Below are positions 8,811 through 18,445 of a stretch of DNA of 43,638 nt, in pieces. Each line of letters starts with the position of its first letter. Within the stretch, counting starts at the first letter, position 1. Under the pieces are notes generated by a model, which saw only the letters and a program-made list of their open reading frames with translations, was not told the DNA's origin and ran no database searches. Location: contig LNFJ01000032.1 in assembly GCA_001464625.1 (NCBI GenBank), positions 1 to 43,638 on the forward strand, in the 5' to 3' direction. Origin of the DNA: Bacteroidia bacterium Ga0077558 (GTDB taxonomy: Bacteria > Bacteroidota > Bacteroidia > Chitinophagales > Chitinophagaceae). The position numbers were made by a program, and so were the translations under genes.

Positions 8811-9745
8811 TGGCAGATACTATAATTGTTACAACCTGTTCTGCTAATCATTTGGCGCAAGCAAAAGGATTAGCAGATTCTTTATTGCAACATAATCCCG
8901 GTTATAAATTAATGATTGGATTAGTTGATAAATTGGCAGGAAGAATTACCAGTGATTATTACTCTCCTCATGATTTGGTAGAGGCACATGAATTAAAGAT
9001 ACCGGAGTTTAACCAAATGTGCGAAGGGTATGATGTGTTTGAATTGAATTGTGCACTGAAAGTTTTTTTTGCGCTGCACGCAATAGAAAAGTATAGAGCG
9101 GATAAAATTGTTTTTTTAGATAGTGATATGTTGGTGTTTTCTTCACTTCATTTTATTGAAAAGGAGTTAGAGAAGAAAAGTATTTTGCTAACTCCTCATA
9201 TCTTAACTCCTTTTGAAAATGATGGCAAACGGCCATTTGAAAGAGAAATGCTGAAGAATGGAGTTTTTAACGGAGGCTTTTTTGCTGTAAAAAATAATGA
9301 TGAAGGAAAAGTTTTTTTAAATTGGTGGAAAGAACGAATGATCGATCAGTGTCATGTGAAACCGAAAGATGGATTGTTTGTAGATCAAAAATGGCTAAAC
9401 CTGGCACCAATATTTTTCCCGGCATTGGGTTGGCTGCAACATCCCGGTTGTAATGTGGCTTATTGGAATTTACATGAGAGAAGGATTTCGAAAAAGGGAA
9501 ACAAGTTTTATGTAAATGATGATCTGTTATTGTTTTTTCATTTTAGTGGTTATTCAATTGATTTGCCTCATCAAATTTCTCGCCACCAGGATAGAGTATC
9601 TATGGACGATAATACAGCACTAAAAGAGCTGTTTGCTTTGTATCATCAATCACTCATAGACAATAGCCATGTCAAAATGCTTGACCTTAAATGTTATTAT
9701 CAAAAGAGCAATAACTTATTTAAAAAACTGGGATTGAGCAAGTAG
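8810..9745 (+). CDS. GT8-like glycosyltransferase (GT-A fold)
   Basis: A 311-residue GT-A type protein. It begins with a nucleotide-binding strand 'TIIVTTCSANHLAQAKGLADSL', has the metal-binding DxD motif in FLDSDMLVF (about residue 101), then 'GVFNGGFFAV' and 'VDQKWLN', the arrangement of GT8-like or nucleotide-diphospho-sugar transferases. The C-terminal 'FFHFSGY' matches the HxxG-type element of the family. It would add a sugar in surface-glycan synthesis with the two preceding genes, with which it overlaps or abuts. The last 50 residues are unassigned. The family is fairly certain; sugar and acceptor are not known. Confidence 0.82.
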   Translation: MADTIIVTTCSANHLAQAKGLADSLLQHNPGYKLMIGLVDKLAGRITSDYYSPHDLVEAHELKIPEFNQMCEGYDVFELNCALKVFFALHAIEKYRADKIVFLDSDMLVFSSLHFIEKELEKKSILLTPHILTPFENDGKRPFEREMLKNGVFNGGFFAVKNNDEGKVFLNWWKERMIDQCHVKPKDGLFVDQKWLNLAPIFFPALGWLQHPGCNVAYWNLHERRISKKGNKFYVNDDLLLFFHFSGYSIDLPHQISRHQDRVSMDDNTALKELFALYHQSLIDNSHVKMLDLKCYYQKSNNLFKKLGLSK

Positions 9746-9755
9746 GCGGAAAAGT

Positions 9756-10520
9756 TTACCGGATAAATGAATCTTTCGCAGTGCCGTCTGGCATAGCATC
9801 ATGTAAAAATATTGCGGGAGAAGCAATATAGCCATTCACAATTTTTTTGGTAGCTGCATGTGCCAATAAGTTATCAGCAATATATTGAATAGGCGTTTGC
9901 ATTTTCATTAATTTCTTCGCTCCCTCAAGGGTTATAGCATAGGCGTAGGTATAATCATGAAAACCAGCTTTTTTTAAATGCGTTGAAAATGGCTTTGCAT
10001 TTAAGTTGCTGATGGTGTTATGATCCCATTTTAAACTGCCAATAATATGCTGAATATGGTAAACAATTTTTTTCAAATCACTCTTAATTCCGTTTTTCCC
10101 ATTTTTATTCCAACCCCACATCAGCAGCTCGCAATCGGCGGGTATTTCATTTAATATAGAAGGTATCTCTTTTAGCATGTTTTCATCAGGTACTGCATCG
10201 TCTTCAAAAATTAAAATACGTTTATAATTATTTGCAATCATTTCTTCATACATCATCTTATGGCTCCAGGAGCAGGCAATTTCCCCTACACGCATCGTTT
10301 TACTAAAGCGGTGATGTTTGCGGGTAAGTTCTTCACTGAAAAAGCCATTTGCCACCATTTCGTCAATGGTGAATTTATTTTTATCAGCACCGTAAAAGAA
10401 AGTATAATCAAGGCCTTTAAATCGTTCTGCAAATAATGCTCTGCGTTCAGCAGCTGCTTCTACGCTGAGCACAAAAATTTTATCATAGTATGTATTCAGG
10501 TATTGAAAAGGAGACTCCAT
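9756..10520 (-). CDS. Glycosyltransferase family 25 (LPS-biosynthesis type)
   Basis: Start placed at the ATG at 10520 (254 residues); a TTG at 10550 is possible but adds ten residues not typical of the family. GT25 marks: an N-terminal 'KIFVLSVEAAAERRALF' strand, 'GEIACSWSHKMMYEEMI' and the acidic LIFEDDAVP motif (about residue 107) that holds the metal and donor. GT25 enzymes add galactose or similar sugars to lipooligosaccharide or proteins. It converges with the GT8-like gene (10 nt between stops), so it belongs to the same surface-glycan group but on a separate transcript. Confidence 0.85.
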   Translation of the reverse strand: MESPFQYLNTYYDKIFVLSVEAAAERRALFAERFKGLDYTFFYGADKNKFTIDEMVANGFFSEELTRKHHRFSKTMRVGEIACSWSHKMMYEEMIANNYKRILIFEDDAVPDENMLKEIPSILNEIPADCELLMWGWNKNGKNGIKSDLKKIVYHIQHIIGSLKWDHNTISNLNAKPFSTHLKKAGFHDYTYAYAITLEGAKKLMKMQTPIQYIADNLLAHAATKKIVNGYIASPAIFLHDAMPDGTAKDSFIR

Positions 10521-10577
10521 GATAAAAGAAAGATAAATATTATGCGGCAAACATAACAGATTTTATTTGATGCTATT

Positions 10578-12128
10578 TTATCCTGCCCAACCTTCCCTGT
10601 CGAGGCTGCGGTATTGTATAGCCTCTGCTAAATGTTCTGGTTTTATATCCACACTTTCGGAGAGATCTGCAATTGTTCTTGATACTTTTAATATTCTGTC
10701 GTAGGCTCTTGCAGACAGGTTTAGTTTTTCCATGGCTACTTTCAATAAATTAGCACCTACCTGGTTGATGACACAGATCTCTTTCAGCATCTTACTACTT
10801 ATTTGTGCATTGCAATAAATGCCGGGGTTGTCTTTATATCGATCAGCTTGTATATCTCTTGCTTTAATAACTCTGTCCCTTATGCTGGCCGAATTTTCCT
10901 GTGGTCGGGTAGCAGAAAGTTCGCTAAAAGCTACCGGTGTTACTTCCACATGCAAATCAATCCTATCAAGTAATGGTCCCGAAATTTTGTTTAAATACTT
11001 CTGTACGGTGCCGGGCGGACAAGTACATTCTCTATCGGGGTGATTATAAAAACCACAAGGGCATGGATTCATTGATGCCATCAACATAAAACTAGCCGGA
11101 AAATCAACAGCAATTTTTGCTCTTGAAATAGTTACTCTTCTTTCTTCCATGGGTTGTCGCATTACTTCTAATACCGTTCTTTTAAATTCGGGTAGCTCAT
11201 CTAAAAACAACACACCATTATGGGCCAATGAAATTTCTCCCGGCTGCGGAATTCCACCACCACCTACTAGTGCAACATCTGAAATAGTATGGTGCGGTGA
11301 ACGAAAAGGTCGTTTAGAAACCAATGTTGAATTTTCCGGCAACTTGCCAGCTACGGAATGAATTTTTGTTGTCTCCAATGCTTCCTGCAGCGATAGTGGT
11401 GGAAGGATTGTAGGTAATCGTTTTGCCAGCATGGTTTTACCTGCACCAGGTGGCCCAATTAATATAGCATTATGGCCGCCAGCTGCAGCAATCTCCAGGG
11501 CCCGTTTTATATTTTCTTGTCCTTTTACATCTGCAAAATCAATTTCAAAATCATATTGCGAATGAAAAAATTCATCTCTTGTATTAACAACAGTAGGTTC
11601 TAATCCTTTCTCTTGATTTTCAAAAAAATCAATTACTTCTTTAATATGACTTACACCATAAACGTTCAGGTTATTAACCATGCCAGCTTCTTTAGCATTC
11701 ATCTTCGGCACTATCAATCCTTTAAAACCTTCTTTTCTTGCTTGTATGGCGATAGGTAAAGCACCTTTAATAGAACGGATCTCTCCATCCAACGCCAGCT
11801 CTCCCATTATTACATATTGACTCAATGCCTCTCTGTTTTCCAACTGTTCAGAAGCACCTAAAATTCCCAGTGCTATAGCAAGGTCGAATGCGGTGCCACT
11901 TTTTTTAATATCTGCAGGAGCAAGATTCACCACCACTTTGGTGCGGGGTACGGTAAAATTGTTTGTTTTAAAAGTACTTTCAATGCGTTGCAGGCTTTCT
12001 TTCACGGCATTATCAGGCAAACCAACAATCATCATATCTTTTCCGGAACTACTAAGCCAGTTAACCTCTATTGTAATAGTGATAGCCTCTACACCATACA
12101 CAGCACTACCAAATGTTTTTACAAGCAT
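10578..12128 (-). CDS. YifB/ComM family Mg-chelatase-like AAA+ ATPase
   Basis: A full-length 516-residue member. The N-terminal third (about 20-170) is the Lon-protease-like ChlI fold; the AAA+ core has Walker A GPPGAGKT (about 226) and Walker B VLFLDELPEF (about 308). The Cys cluster in 'NPCPCGFYNHPDRECTCPPG' and the Mg_chelatase_C region at the end (about 415-510) are typical. ComM homologues act as hexameric helicases that help incoming single-stranded DNA recombine over long heterology in natural transformation, and may do general recombination work in non-competent hosts. Gene order gives no extra clue; the aminopeptidase gene lies 69 nt upstream on the same strand. Confidence 0.93.
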   Translation of the reverse strand: MLVKTFGSAVYGVEAITITIEVNWLSSSGKDMMIVGLPDNAVKESLQRIESTFKTNNFTVPRTKVVVNLAPADIKKSGTAFDLAIALGILGASEQLENREALSQYVIMGELALDGEIRSIKGALPIAIQARKEGFKGLIVPKMNAKEAGMVNNLNVYGVSHIKEVIDFFENQEKGLEPTVVNTRDEFFHSQYDFEIDFADVKGQENIKRALEIAAAGGHNAILIGPPGAGKTMLAKRLPTILPPLSLQEALETTKIHSVAGKLPENSTLVSKRPFRSPHHTISDVALVGGGGIPQPGEISLAHNGVLFLDELPEFKRTVLEVMRQPMEERRVTISRAKIAVDFPASFMLMASMNPCPCGFYNHPDRECTCPPGTVQKYLNKISGPLLDRIDLHVEVTPVAFSELSATRPQENSASIRDRVIKARDIQADRYKDNPGIYCNAQISSKMLKEICVINQVGANLLKVAMEKLNLSARAYDRILKVSRTIADLSESVDIKPEHLAEAIQYRSLDREGWAG

Positions 12129-12197
12129 GGTTTGAAGATAGAGAAAAATGTGAATTCTCTAATACCACAAACTGGTATTCCTTTAGTGGTGTACTAC

Positions 12198-13790
12198 TTA
12201 TTTTATGGCCCTCAAGGTGCCTTCAAACAAAAGAGAAGTGTTAGGGTCAACAGCTATTGAAATTGATGAACTTGCCACAGGAAAGTAAAAAGTCTCCATT
12301 TTTTTTGTAACATTTAGTTTTCTTAGTTGTGACTTTGTAGAAGCAACCCCAACAGCTATTTCTAAGGGGAATTCAAACAATTTACTTTGTAATTGTTCCA
12401 CAGTAATAGCTACTCTTTTTCCTGTTGCTTCATATTTCCAGGTAATTTTTAGTTTAGGATTTTCCGGGGTATGCAGCCACTGGTCAAAAAAAGTATTCAA
12501 ATTTTTGCCTGCTACAGTTTCAAAGATTGTTTGCAGGTCTTTGGTATCAGCATTTTTACCGGCATAAGTAGCATAGTATTGACGTACTGCTTTATGGAAA
12601 CCTGAATCACCTAATTGCCTGCGAAGCATATGCAATACCCAGCCACCTTTTTGATAACTATTGGCGTTTAGCAATTGCATTGGATCAGGATTAAAATCAA
12701 CTACCCGTTTTTGAGAACTATTTACAAAATCAATAATAGTTTCCCTGTCAGCTTTCATCCTGTTATTCAAACTATCGGTGCCGTATTTTGATTCCAGGTA
12801 AACATGAGTGAGATAAGTAGCAAAACCTTCACTCAGCCAGAAATGTGCAAAGCTTTTTTCTGTAGCCATATTGCCAAACCACTGATGCACTATTTCATGA
12901 GCAATCAAAGCTTCTTCATTTTGCTTTCCGGTTACAGAATTTTCGAAATAGAAAATAGCACTGGCATTTTCCATGCCACCAAACATAGTTTTGGATTGCA
13001 CATTTGCCAGCTTTTTATAGGGGAAAGGTCCGATATAATTAATATACCAGTTAAGCACTTCTTTGGCTATAGCATAGTCATAAAAACCTGTTTCTTTATT
13101 TTCTGGGTACACCCAACTGCTTACCGGTACACAGTTTACATCACCTACATTATTAACTGCAAAATCAGCCACACCGATCACCATAACTTTTGTTGGTAGC
13201 GGCACATCTTCTCTATAATGCGTCAACTTTTTATTATAAGGCAAATTGGTTTCTTCAATCTGCACACCGTTTGATATTACCTGGTAATGTGATGGAGCCG
13301 TAATAATAAATTCAACCGTTGCTTTATCTGCGGGATCATCTACACATGGAATCCAGTTATGAGCCCTGTTCGGCCAGTTATCAGAAAAGAAAGTACGGTT
13401 GCCGTATTTGTTTTTGGAAATAATGAGACCGTCAGAAGGAATGCCTTTGTATTTTATGGTATAAGTAGCCGTGTCATTTTTTTCCGAGAGGTTGTTTAAA
13501 TTTAATCCGAACTTATTTGATTCTAATTCAATTGTAGTTTTTTGATAGTCAGGTCCGCTTACACCAACAATCATCATTCCTTTTCCATCTTTCCCCGGAA
13601 AGTCTAAATCAAGCTCAATCCATTTTGTAGGTTCTCTGAACTGTACAGTAATTGAAGCTTTACCATAGATGGTATCATTATTATCATTAAGTTCTATCTC
13701 GTATTTATAATGTAATACATCAATACTTCTTTGTGAAAAAGAAGGCGCAACAAATAATAATAGAAAACAAGTAAAGGCAACTCTCGTCAT
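12198..13790 (-). CDS. M1 family zinc aminopeptidase
   Basis: Start taken at the ATG at 13790, giving a clean signal peptide (MTRVAFTCFLLLFVAPSFS, about 19 residues); the TTG at 13820 would spoil it. Of 530 residues, the M1 core has the exopeptidase motif GGMENAS, the zinc site HEIVH with the third ligand Glu in 'LSEGFATYL' 18 residues later (HExxH-x18-E, near residue 296). The usual C-terminal helical domain is short, giving a compact enzyme. It would remove N-terminal residues from peptides in the periplasm or outside the cell. All catalytic residues are intact. Confidence 0.92.
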   Translation of the reverse strand: MTRVAFTCFLLLFVAPSFSQRSIDVLHYKYEIELNDNNDTIYGKASITVQFREPTKWIELDLDFPGKDGKGMMIVGVSGPDYQKTTIELESNKFGLNLNNLSEKNDTATYTIKYKGIPSDGLIISKNKYGNRTFFSDNWPNRAHNWIPCVDDPADKATVEFIITAPSHYQVISNGVQIEETNLPYNKKLTHYREDVPLPTKVMVIGVADFAVNNVGDVNCVPVSSWVYPENKETGFYDYAIAKEVLNWYINYIGPFPYKKLANVQSKTMFGGMENASAIFYFENSVTGKQNEEALIAHEIVHQWFGNMATEKSFAHFWLSEGFATYLTHVYLESKYGTDSLNNRMKADRETIIDFVNSSQKRVVDFNPDPMQLLNANSYQKGGWVLHMLRRQLGDSGFHKAVRQYYATYAGKNADTKDLQTIFETVAGKNLNTFFDQWLHTPENPKLKITWKYEATGKRVAITVEQLQSKLFEFPLEIAVGVASTKSQLRKLNVTKKMETFYFPVASSSISIAVDPNTSLLFEGTLRAIK

Positions 13791-13837
13791 GAAATAAATA
13801 TTAGAAATAAAAATACGCAAAACTTGGGGCAGGCGGT

Positions 13838-15154
13838 TTACAAATTCTCCAGCATCTCCACCACTTTCTCCCTTTTAAGGATGACATACCCAATGCGATC
13901 GTTGCTGATACCTTCTTTTAATTGGTAGCTAAATTCCAATTGCTCATCTTTTACATTGGTTTCAAAATAGCGGAAAGAAATATTGGGATAGGTTTTTAAT
14001 TCTTCGCCAATTTCATAAAGGTGAGTGGAGAGAATGAACAGCGAGTTTTTCATTTTCATTAACCCTTTGATAACGGTTAAGGAGCATTTCATCGCATCTT
14101 GTACATTGGTGCCTTTAAATAGCTCATCGATCAGCACCAGCCATTTTTTACCATTGTTTATTTTTTCAATGGTGTGTTTTATCCGCTGCACTTCATTAAA
14201 GAAAAAGCTTTCGCCTTTGGCAATATTATCTACCACATTTATATTGCTGAGCAGACCGTCAAACAAAGTCAGCTTCATATTTTTGGCAGGCACCCCCATT
14301 CCAATATGCACCAGAAACACAGCTGAGCCAAGTGCTTTTATCAAAGTGCTTTTGCCGGCCATATTTGCACCGGTTAAAAAAAGGAAATTATGCTCAGGGT
14401 TCATTTGCAGATCATACGCTACCGGCTCTGGTAATAAAATATGGTACAAACCTTTTGCATCTACCAGCGGCGAATCTTGTTCAACAAATTGTGGGAAGGT
14501 AAGATTGTATGTTTTTACTGCAACAGCCATCGAGTACCAGGCATCAAGGCGACTATAAATATCGATCAACTCCAGTGTTCCATTTTTGTATCGTCCACGA
14601 AGATGATAACCAAAATATAAATTTTGCCCGGTAGAAAAACGTTGCGCCGGTTCTGATGCAGCTAATTTTTGAAGCGGCGGCTCTTTCAGCAACCCATTGA
14701 TTCGGTCAATGTATAAACGAATATTAGGAGGCAGGTCAAGTCCTTCCAGTAGGTCGGCTATTTTTTTAATGCCCCGGTAAAAATCTGCAAAATGGGTAAC
14801 CGAATATTTCACCATTGCATAATCTTCGCTGTGCAGCCATTTATAGGTCATGTTATTCAGCGAAGCCGGACTTTCATTGATAGGGTCTAAGGCATAATCC
14901 AAAAACTTATCAATAACCAACACGGTTCCATTGCTGATATCCGTAGGCCAATCCTTTACATGCTCCATAAAAGTGCGGATGACTCTCTGGGTGCCCAATA
15001 TCTTTTTCAGATCATCATGCGGCTCACTAAAGAATTTTCGTAGCCATTCTCTTCCGCCAACAGTTCTGGTAAAATTCAGTTTATGAAAAATAGAAAACTC
15101 TTCTTCCGGGTGGAAAATAGAAATATCGCTGAATGAAATTTTGTCAATTTGCAT
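13838..15154 (-). CDS. Short MutS-like ATPase (not a mismatch-repair MutS1)
   Basis: A 438-residue protein with only the MutS core/lever helices (about 10-230) and the ATPase domain: Walker A GANMAGKST (about 260), 'FFFNEVQRIKHTI', Walker B VLIDELFKGTN (about 341) and 'FILSTHLYEI'. The mismatch-recognition and connector domains of MutS1 and the Smr nuclease of MutS2 are absent. Such short MutS paralogues are common in Bacteroidota and have no agreed function; DNA-structure binding is likely. Upstream is a palindromic repeat that fills the gap to the dihydroorotase gene, so promoter and repeat may overlap. Confidence 0.88.
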   Translation of the reverse strand: MQIDKISFSDISIFHPEEEFSIFHKLNFTRTVGGREWLRKFFSEPHDDLKKILGTQRVIRTFMEHVKDWPTDISNGTVLVIDKFLDYALDPINESPASLNNMTYKWLHSEDYAMVKYSVTHFADFYRGIKKIADLLEGLDLPPNIRLYIDRINGLLKEPPLQKLAASEPAQRFSTGQNLYFGYHLRGRYKNGTLELIDIYSRLDAWYSMAVAVKTYNLTFPQFVEQDSPLVDAKGLYHILLPEPVAYDLQMNPEHNFLFLTGANMAGKSTLIKALGSAVFLVHIGMGVPAKNMKLTLFDGLLSNINVVDNIAKGESFFFNEVQRIKHTIEKINNGKKWLVLIDELFKGTNVQDAMKCSLTVIKGLMKMKNSLFILSTHLYEIGEELKTYPNISFRYFETNVKDEQLEFSYQLKEGISNDRIGYVILKREKVVEMLENL

Positions 15155-15162
15155 AATTAGAT

Positions 15163-15243
15163 AGAACGCAGATGATTAAGATTTTTATGATAAGCGCAGA
15201 TTAAATCATAATAAATCATCATTATCATGAATATCTGCGTTCT
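15163..15243. repeat. Palindromic intergenic repeat (REP-like)
   Basis: An 81-nt imperfect palindrome with perfect 11-bp ends (AGAACGCAGAT at 15163-15173 and ATCTGCGTTCT at 15233-15243), nested GATGATT/AATCATC arms and an inner GCGCAGATTAAATCA-like copy. The word is recalled from dispersed repeats in Bacteroidota and Chlorobi intergenic regions. It fills nearly all of the 93-nt gap between the dihydroorotase stop and the MutS-like start. Confidence 0.7.
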
Positions 15244-15247
15244 GCAC

Positions 15248-16591
15248 TTATCTGTCAAATTTAAGCCGTTGCCCTTGCTGTGATTCATCCCACACACTAT
15301 TTCCATAAACTAAATGCCCATTTACAAAAGTATGGGTGATGGTTGCCGGAAATTCAAATCCTTCAAGAGGACTCCAGCCACATTTATATAATAGGTTTTC
15401 TTTTGAAACAGTATTGGGTTTATTCAAATCCACAATTACCAGATCAGCAAAGTATCCTTCTCTGATATAACCCCTGTCTTTTATCTGAAAGCAATCCGCC
15501 ACGGCATGGCTCATCTTTTCGGCAATTTTCTCCAATGAAATACGGCCTTGTTTATGATGGTAAAGCATTAATGAAAGAGGATGTTGCACCAGCGGTAATC
15601 CTGCATGTGCTTTTTCGTAAGGCTTGTCTTTTTCAGCCCAAGTATGAGGCGCATGGTCGGTTGCAATTACATCCAACCGGTCATCCAGCAAAGCTTTCCA
15701 TAATGCTTCTTTATTGTTCGGGGTTTTTATGGCAGGATTACATTTTATTTTATTACCCAGTAATGCATAATCATCACTGGTAAAATGCAAATGATGAACA
15801 CATACTTCAGCAGTAATGCGTTTATCCTTTAACGGAAACATGTTGGTGAAAAGCTGTAATTCTTTTTCTGTACTGATATGCAGAATATGGAGCCTTGTAT
15901 TGTATTTCTTTGCGATCTGGATGGCATATAAAGATGATTCATAGCAGGCTTCATCATTCCTGATAATGGGATGGTCAGCAGCTGTTAGCTCTCTTCCAGT
16001 TGCTTTTATTTTTTGCAGATTTTGTTTAATGATGGATTCATCTTCACAATGTGTAGCAATCAACACTTCACTTTCCCGGAAAATTTTATCCAACGTATTG
16101 GGATTATCCACCAGCATATTGCCAGTGCTGCTACCCATAAATATTTTTATACCACAAACATCTTTTCTTTTATCGTTGGTTTTTAAAACCTCCTCCGCAT
16201 TATCATTTCCTGTACCCATAAAGAATGAGTAATTGCCTAATGATGTTTTAGCTGCAATTGCATATTTATCTTCCAGCAAATCCTGTGTTAGGGCATTAGG
16301 AATGGTATTGGGCATTTCCATAAAACTGGTAACACCACCTGCCACTGCTGCCTTTGCTTCCGTATAGATAGTGGCTTTTTGGGTAAGTCCCGGCTCCCGG
16401 AAATGCACCTGGTCGTCAATACAACCGGGAAAAAGGTATTTCCCTTCGCCATTGATCTCTATGAAACCGGCATTAATCCCATTGATCTGCGAATCAATTT
16501 TTTCAATCCGCCCATCGCTTATTAACACATCTGCGGCTATAATGCGGCCTTCGTTGACAATCCGTATATTCTTTATCAGATAATTTTGCAT
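15248..16591 (-). CDS. pyrC: Dihydroorotase
   Basis: A 447-residue cyclic amidohydrolase that closes carbamoyl-aspartate to dihydroorotate in pyrimidine synthesis. The signature is DDQVHFREPGL (residues 59-69); the first metal His of the usual HxH is Gln61, with His63 kept, which I recall as usual for Bacteroidota enzymes. Other ligands line up: Lys149 in CGIKIF (candidate carbamylated lysine), His181 in ATHCEDE, His238 in 'LHILHIS' and Asp312 in 'ATDHAPH'. All are present, so this is the likely working enzyme of the window; a more divergent copy lies at 28548. The start (MQNYLIKNIRIVNEG) is unambiguous and is divergent from the Wzi-like gene. Confidence 0.93.
   Translation of the reverse strand: MQNYLIKNIRIVNEGRIIAADVLISDGRIEKIDSQINGINAGFIEINGEGKYLFPGCIDDQVHFREPGLTQKATIYTEAKAAVAGGVTSFMEMPNTIPNALTQDLLEDKYAIAAKTSLGNYSFFMGTGNDNAEEVLKTNDKRKDVCGIKIFMGSSTGNMLVDNPNTLDKIFRESEVLIATHCEDESIIKQNLQKIKATGRELTAADHPIIRNDEACYESSLYAIQIAKKYNTRLHILHISTEKELQLFTNMFPLKDKRITAEVCVHHLHFTSDDYALLGNKIKCNPAIKTPNNKEALWKALLDDRLDVIATDHAPHTWAEKDKPYEKAHAGLPLVQHPLSLMLYHHKQGRISLEKIAEKMSHAVADCFQIKDRGYIREGYFADLVIVDLNKPNTVSKENLLYKCGWSPLEGFEFPATITHTFVNGHLVYGNSVWDESQQGQRLKFDR
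16581..16588 (+). promoter_or_regulatory. -7 promoter element for the Wzi-like gene
   Basis: TAATTTTG matches TAnnTTTG perfectly and lies 33 nt before the ATG at 16621, inside the first codons of the divergent dihydroorotase gene. The nearest TTG upstream (16554) gives a rather long 24-nt spacing, so the -33 part is uncertain. Confidence 0.4.
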
Positions 16592-16620
16592 ATTTTGTCG
16601 GCTGAATCTAACTATGAAGT

Positions 16621-18303
16621 ATGCAATTTAAAAAAACCCTTGTAAGACTGCTCGTAATTCTTTTGCCGCTTGCAAGTGCTGCCCAATCTACCTACCTGCC
16701 GCAAGGCGATAAAGCCCATATATTATTGGAAAGGCTGGAAATAAAGGCCCGTTCCGACTCCTTTTTCAATTTTTCCAAAACCAAACCGTTTACCCGCAAA
16801 CATGCGGTGGCGGCGGTAAAAAATTACGGATTAAAAAATAGCGGCAATTTATCTAAAGTAGATGCATACAATATCGATCGTTTATACCTCAATAATCTTG
16901 AATACCTGTCCGACGCCGACAGAGCAAAATATATTTCTAAAAAACCCATCCTAAAAAACTTCTATAAAACACCGGCTAATTTATATGAAGTGCATGTAAA
17001 AGATTTTGACCTGGTAGTTAACCCTGTTTTTCAATATACACTCTCCAAAGAATCAAATAGTGATGAAAATCTTTTCCTCAATACAAGAGGTGTTTCCGTT
17101 CGGGGACGTATTGCCAACAAGATCGGTTTCTTCTCTTACATTACCGATAACCAGGAAAGAGACCCGGCTTATGTGCGCCAATGGGTGAGTGATAGGAAAG
17201 CAGTGCCCGGGCAGGGATTATACAAAGCATTTAAAGGTCTTGGCTATGATTATTTTGATGCCCGTGGTTATTTCACCTTCAACATTACTAAATACATTGA
17301 TGTAGCTTTTGGATACGATAAAAATTTTATTGGAAACGGACATCGTAGTTTGTTGCTGAGTGATTTTGGTAACAATAATCTGTTCTTAAAACTCAATACC
17401 AGGATCTGGAAGTTCAATTACCAGAATCTTTTCATGGAATTGCATTCCACCACACCACCATCTGCTACGCAATTAATACCTAAGAAATATGCAGCCATGC
17501 ATCACTTAGATATTAATGTTACCAAGTGGCTGAACATCGGTTTGTTTGAAGGGGTAACATTTGGCCGCAAGGACCGGTTTGATTTTGGCTATCTTAACCC
17601 TATTATTTTCTATCGTTCGGTGGAGCAACAAAACGGAAGTTTTGATAACTCTATTATCGGGCTTGATTTTAAAGCCAATTTGCCAAAGCGTATACAGGTG
17701 TATGGCCAATTAATGCTGGATGAGTTTTTACTATCAGAAATAAAAGCCAATCGTGGTTGGTGGGCCAACAAATGGGGCATTCAGCTAGGTGCTAAATATA
17801 TTGATGCATTCGGAATAAAGAATCTTGATTTGCAGGCGGAGCATAACAGGGTTCGTCCGTTTGCTTATTCTCATTATGATTCTGTTGCCAACTACACTCA
17901 TTATAATCAACCATTGGCGCATCCGTTAATGGCCAACTTTAGTGAGTTTATTGGTATTGCCCGTTATCAGCCAGCACCAAAATGGTTAGCGGTTGCTAAA
18001 TTAATTTACTATCAGCAGGGCAGAGATAGCAGCAACCAAAGTTTCGGTTCCAATATTTTCTTGCCAAATGGACCTCCTTACAGAGTAGGAGATTATGGAT
18101 ATGATATTGGCAGCGGTTGGAAAACAAATGTGTTTCTTGCCAATTTTCTTTTATCGTATGAGCTGAGGGAAAATCTTTTTATAGAGCTAAATGCAGTAGC
18201 AAGGAGACAAAAAACAACAACGCCACCGCTGACGAATATCAATTCTACGATCATCAGTTTTGGTGTTCGCTGGAATATGCATAGAAGAGATTTTGATTTT
18301 TAA
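16621..18303 (+). CDS. Wzi/RemB-type outer-membrane beta-barrel protein
   Basis: A 560-residue protein with a signal peptide ending near residue 22 (ASAAQS) and a long region of amphipathic strands closing in aromatic 'FGVRWNMHRRDFDF', typical of an outer-membrane barrel. The 'YFTFNITKYIDVAFGYDKNFIGNGHRSLLL' stretch (split across residues 216-245) matches the capsule-assembly Wzi / RemB pattern. Wzi binds capsule polysaccharide at the surface; RemB of Flavobacterium johnsoniae is involved in gliding. Placing this copy in one or the other is not possible here. It is a single gene with its own promoter and terminator. Confidence 0.78.
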   Translation: MQFKKTLVRLLVILLPLASAAQSTYLPQGDKAHILLERLEIKARSDSFFNFSKTKPFTRKHAVAAVKNYGLKNSGNLSKVDAYNIDRLYLNNLEYLSDADRAKYISKKPILKNFYKTPANLYEVHVKDFDLVVNPVFQYTLSKESNSDENLFLNTRGVSVRGRIANKIGFFSYITDNQERDPAYVRQWVSDRKAVPGQGLYKAFKGLGYDYFDARGYFTFNITKYIDVAFGYDKNFIGNGHRSLLLSDFGNNNLFLKLNTRIWKFNYQNLFMELHSTTPPSATQLIPKKYAAMHHLDINVTKWLNIGLFEGVTFGRKDRFDFGYLNPIIFYRSVEQQNGSFDNSIIGLDFKANLPKRIQVYGQLMLDEFLLSEIKANRGWWANKWGIQLGAKYIDAFGIKNLDLQAEHNRVRPFAYSHYDSVANYTHYNQPLAHPLMANFSEFIGIARYQPAPKWLAVAKLIYYQQGRDSSNQSFGSNIFLPNGPPYRVGDYGYDIGSGWKTNVFLANFLLSYELRENLFIELNAVARRQKTTTPPLTNINSTIISFGVRWNMHRRDFDF

Positions 18304-18313
18304 AGCCTCCCTG

Positions 18314-18335
18314 CCCTCCGAAGGAGGGTTCTTGT
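18314..18335 (+). terminator. Terminator after the Wzi-like gene
   Basis: CCCTCC at 18314-18319 pairs with GGAGGG at 18323-18328 across a GAA loop, followed by TTCTTGTT. The stem is strong and GC-rich; the T tract is weak. Confidence 0.6.
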
Positions 18336-18445
18336 TGCCCAATAATTTGAAAATTCGTAATTGAATTTGATAAGACTAAGAAATATGTTTCTGGTATAGA
18401 TAAATAGGAATAAAAGTTCTTATTATTTTTTCAATTGAAAATGAT

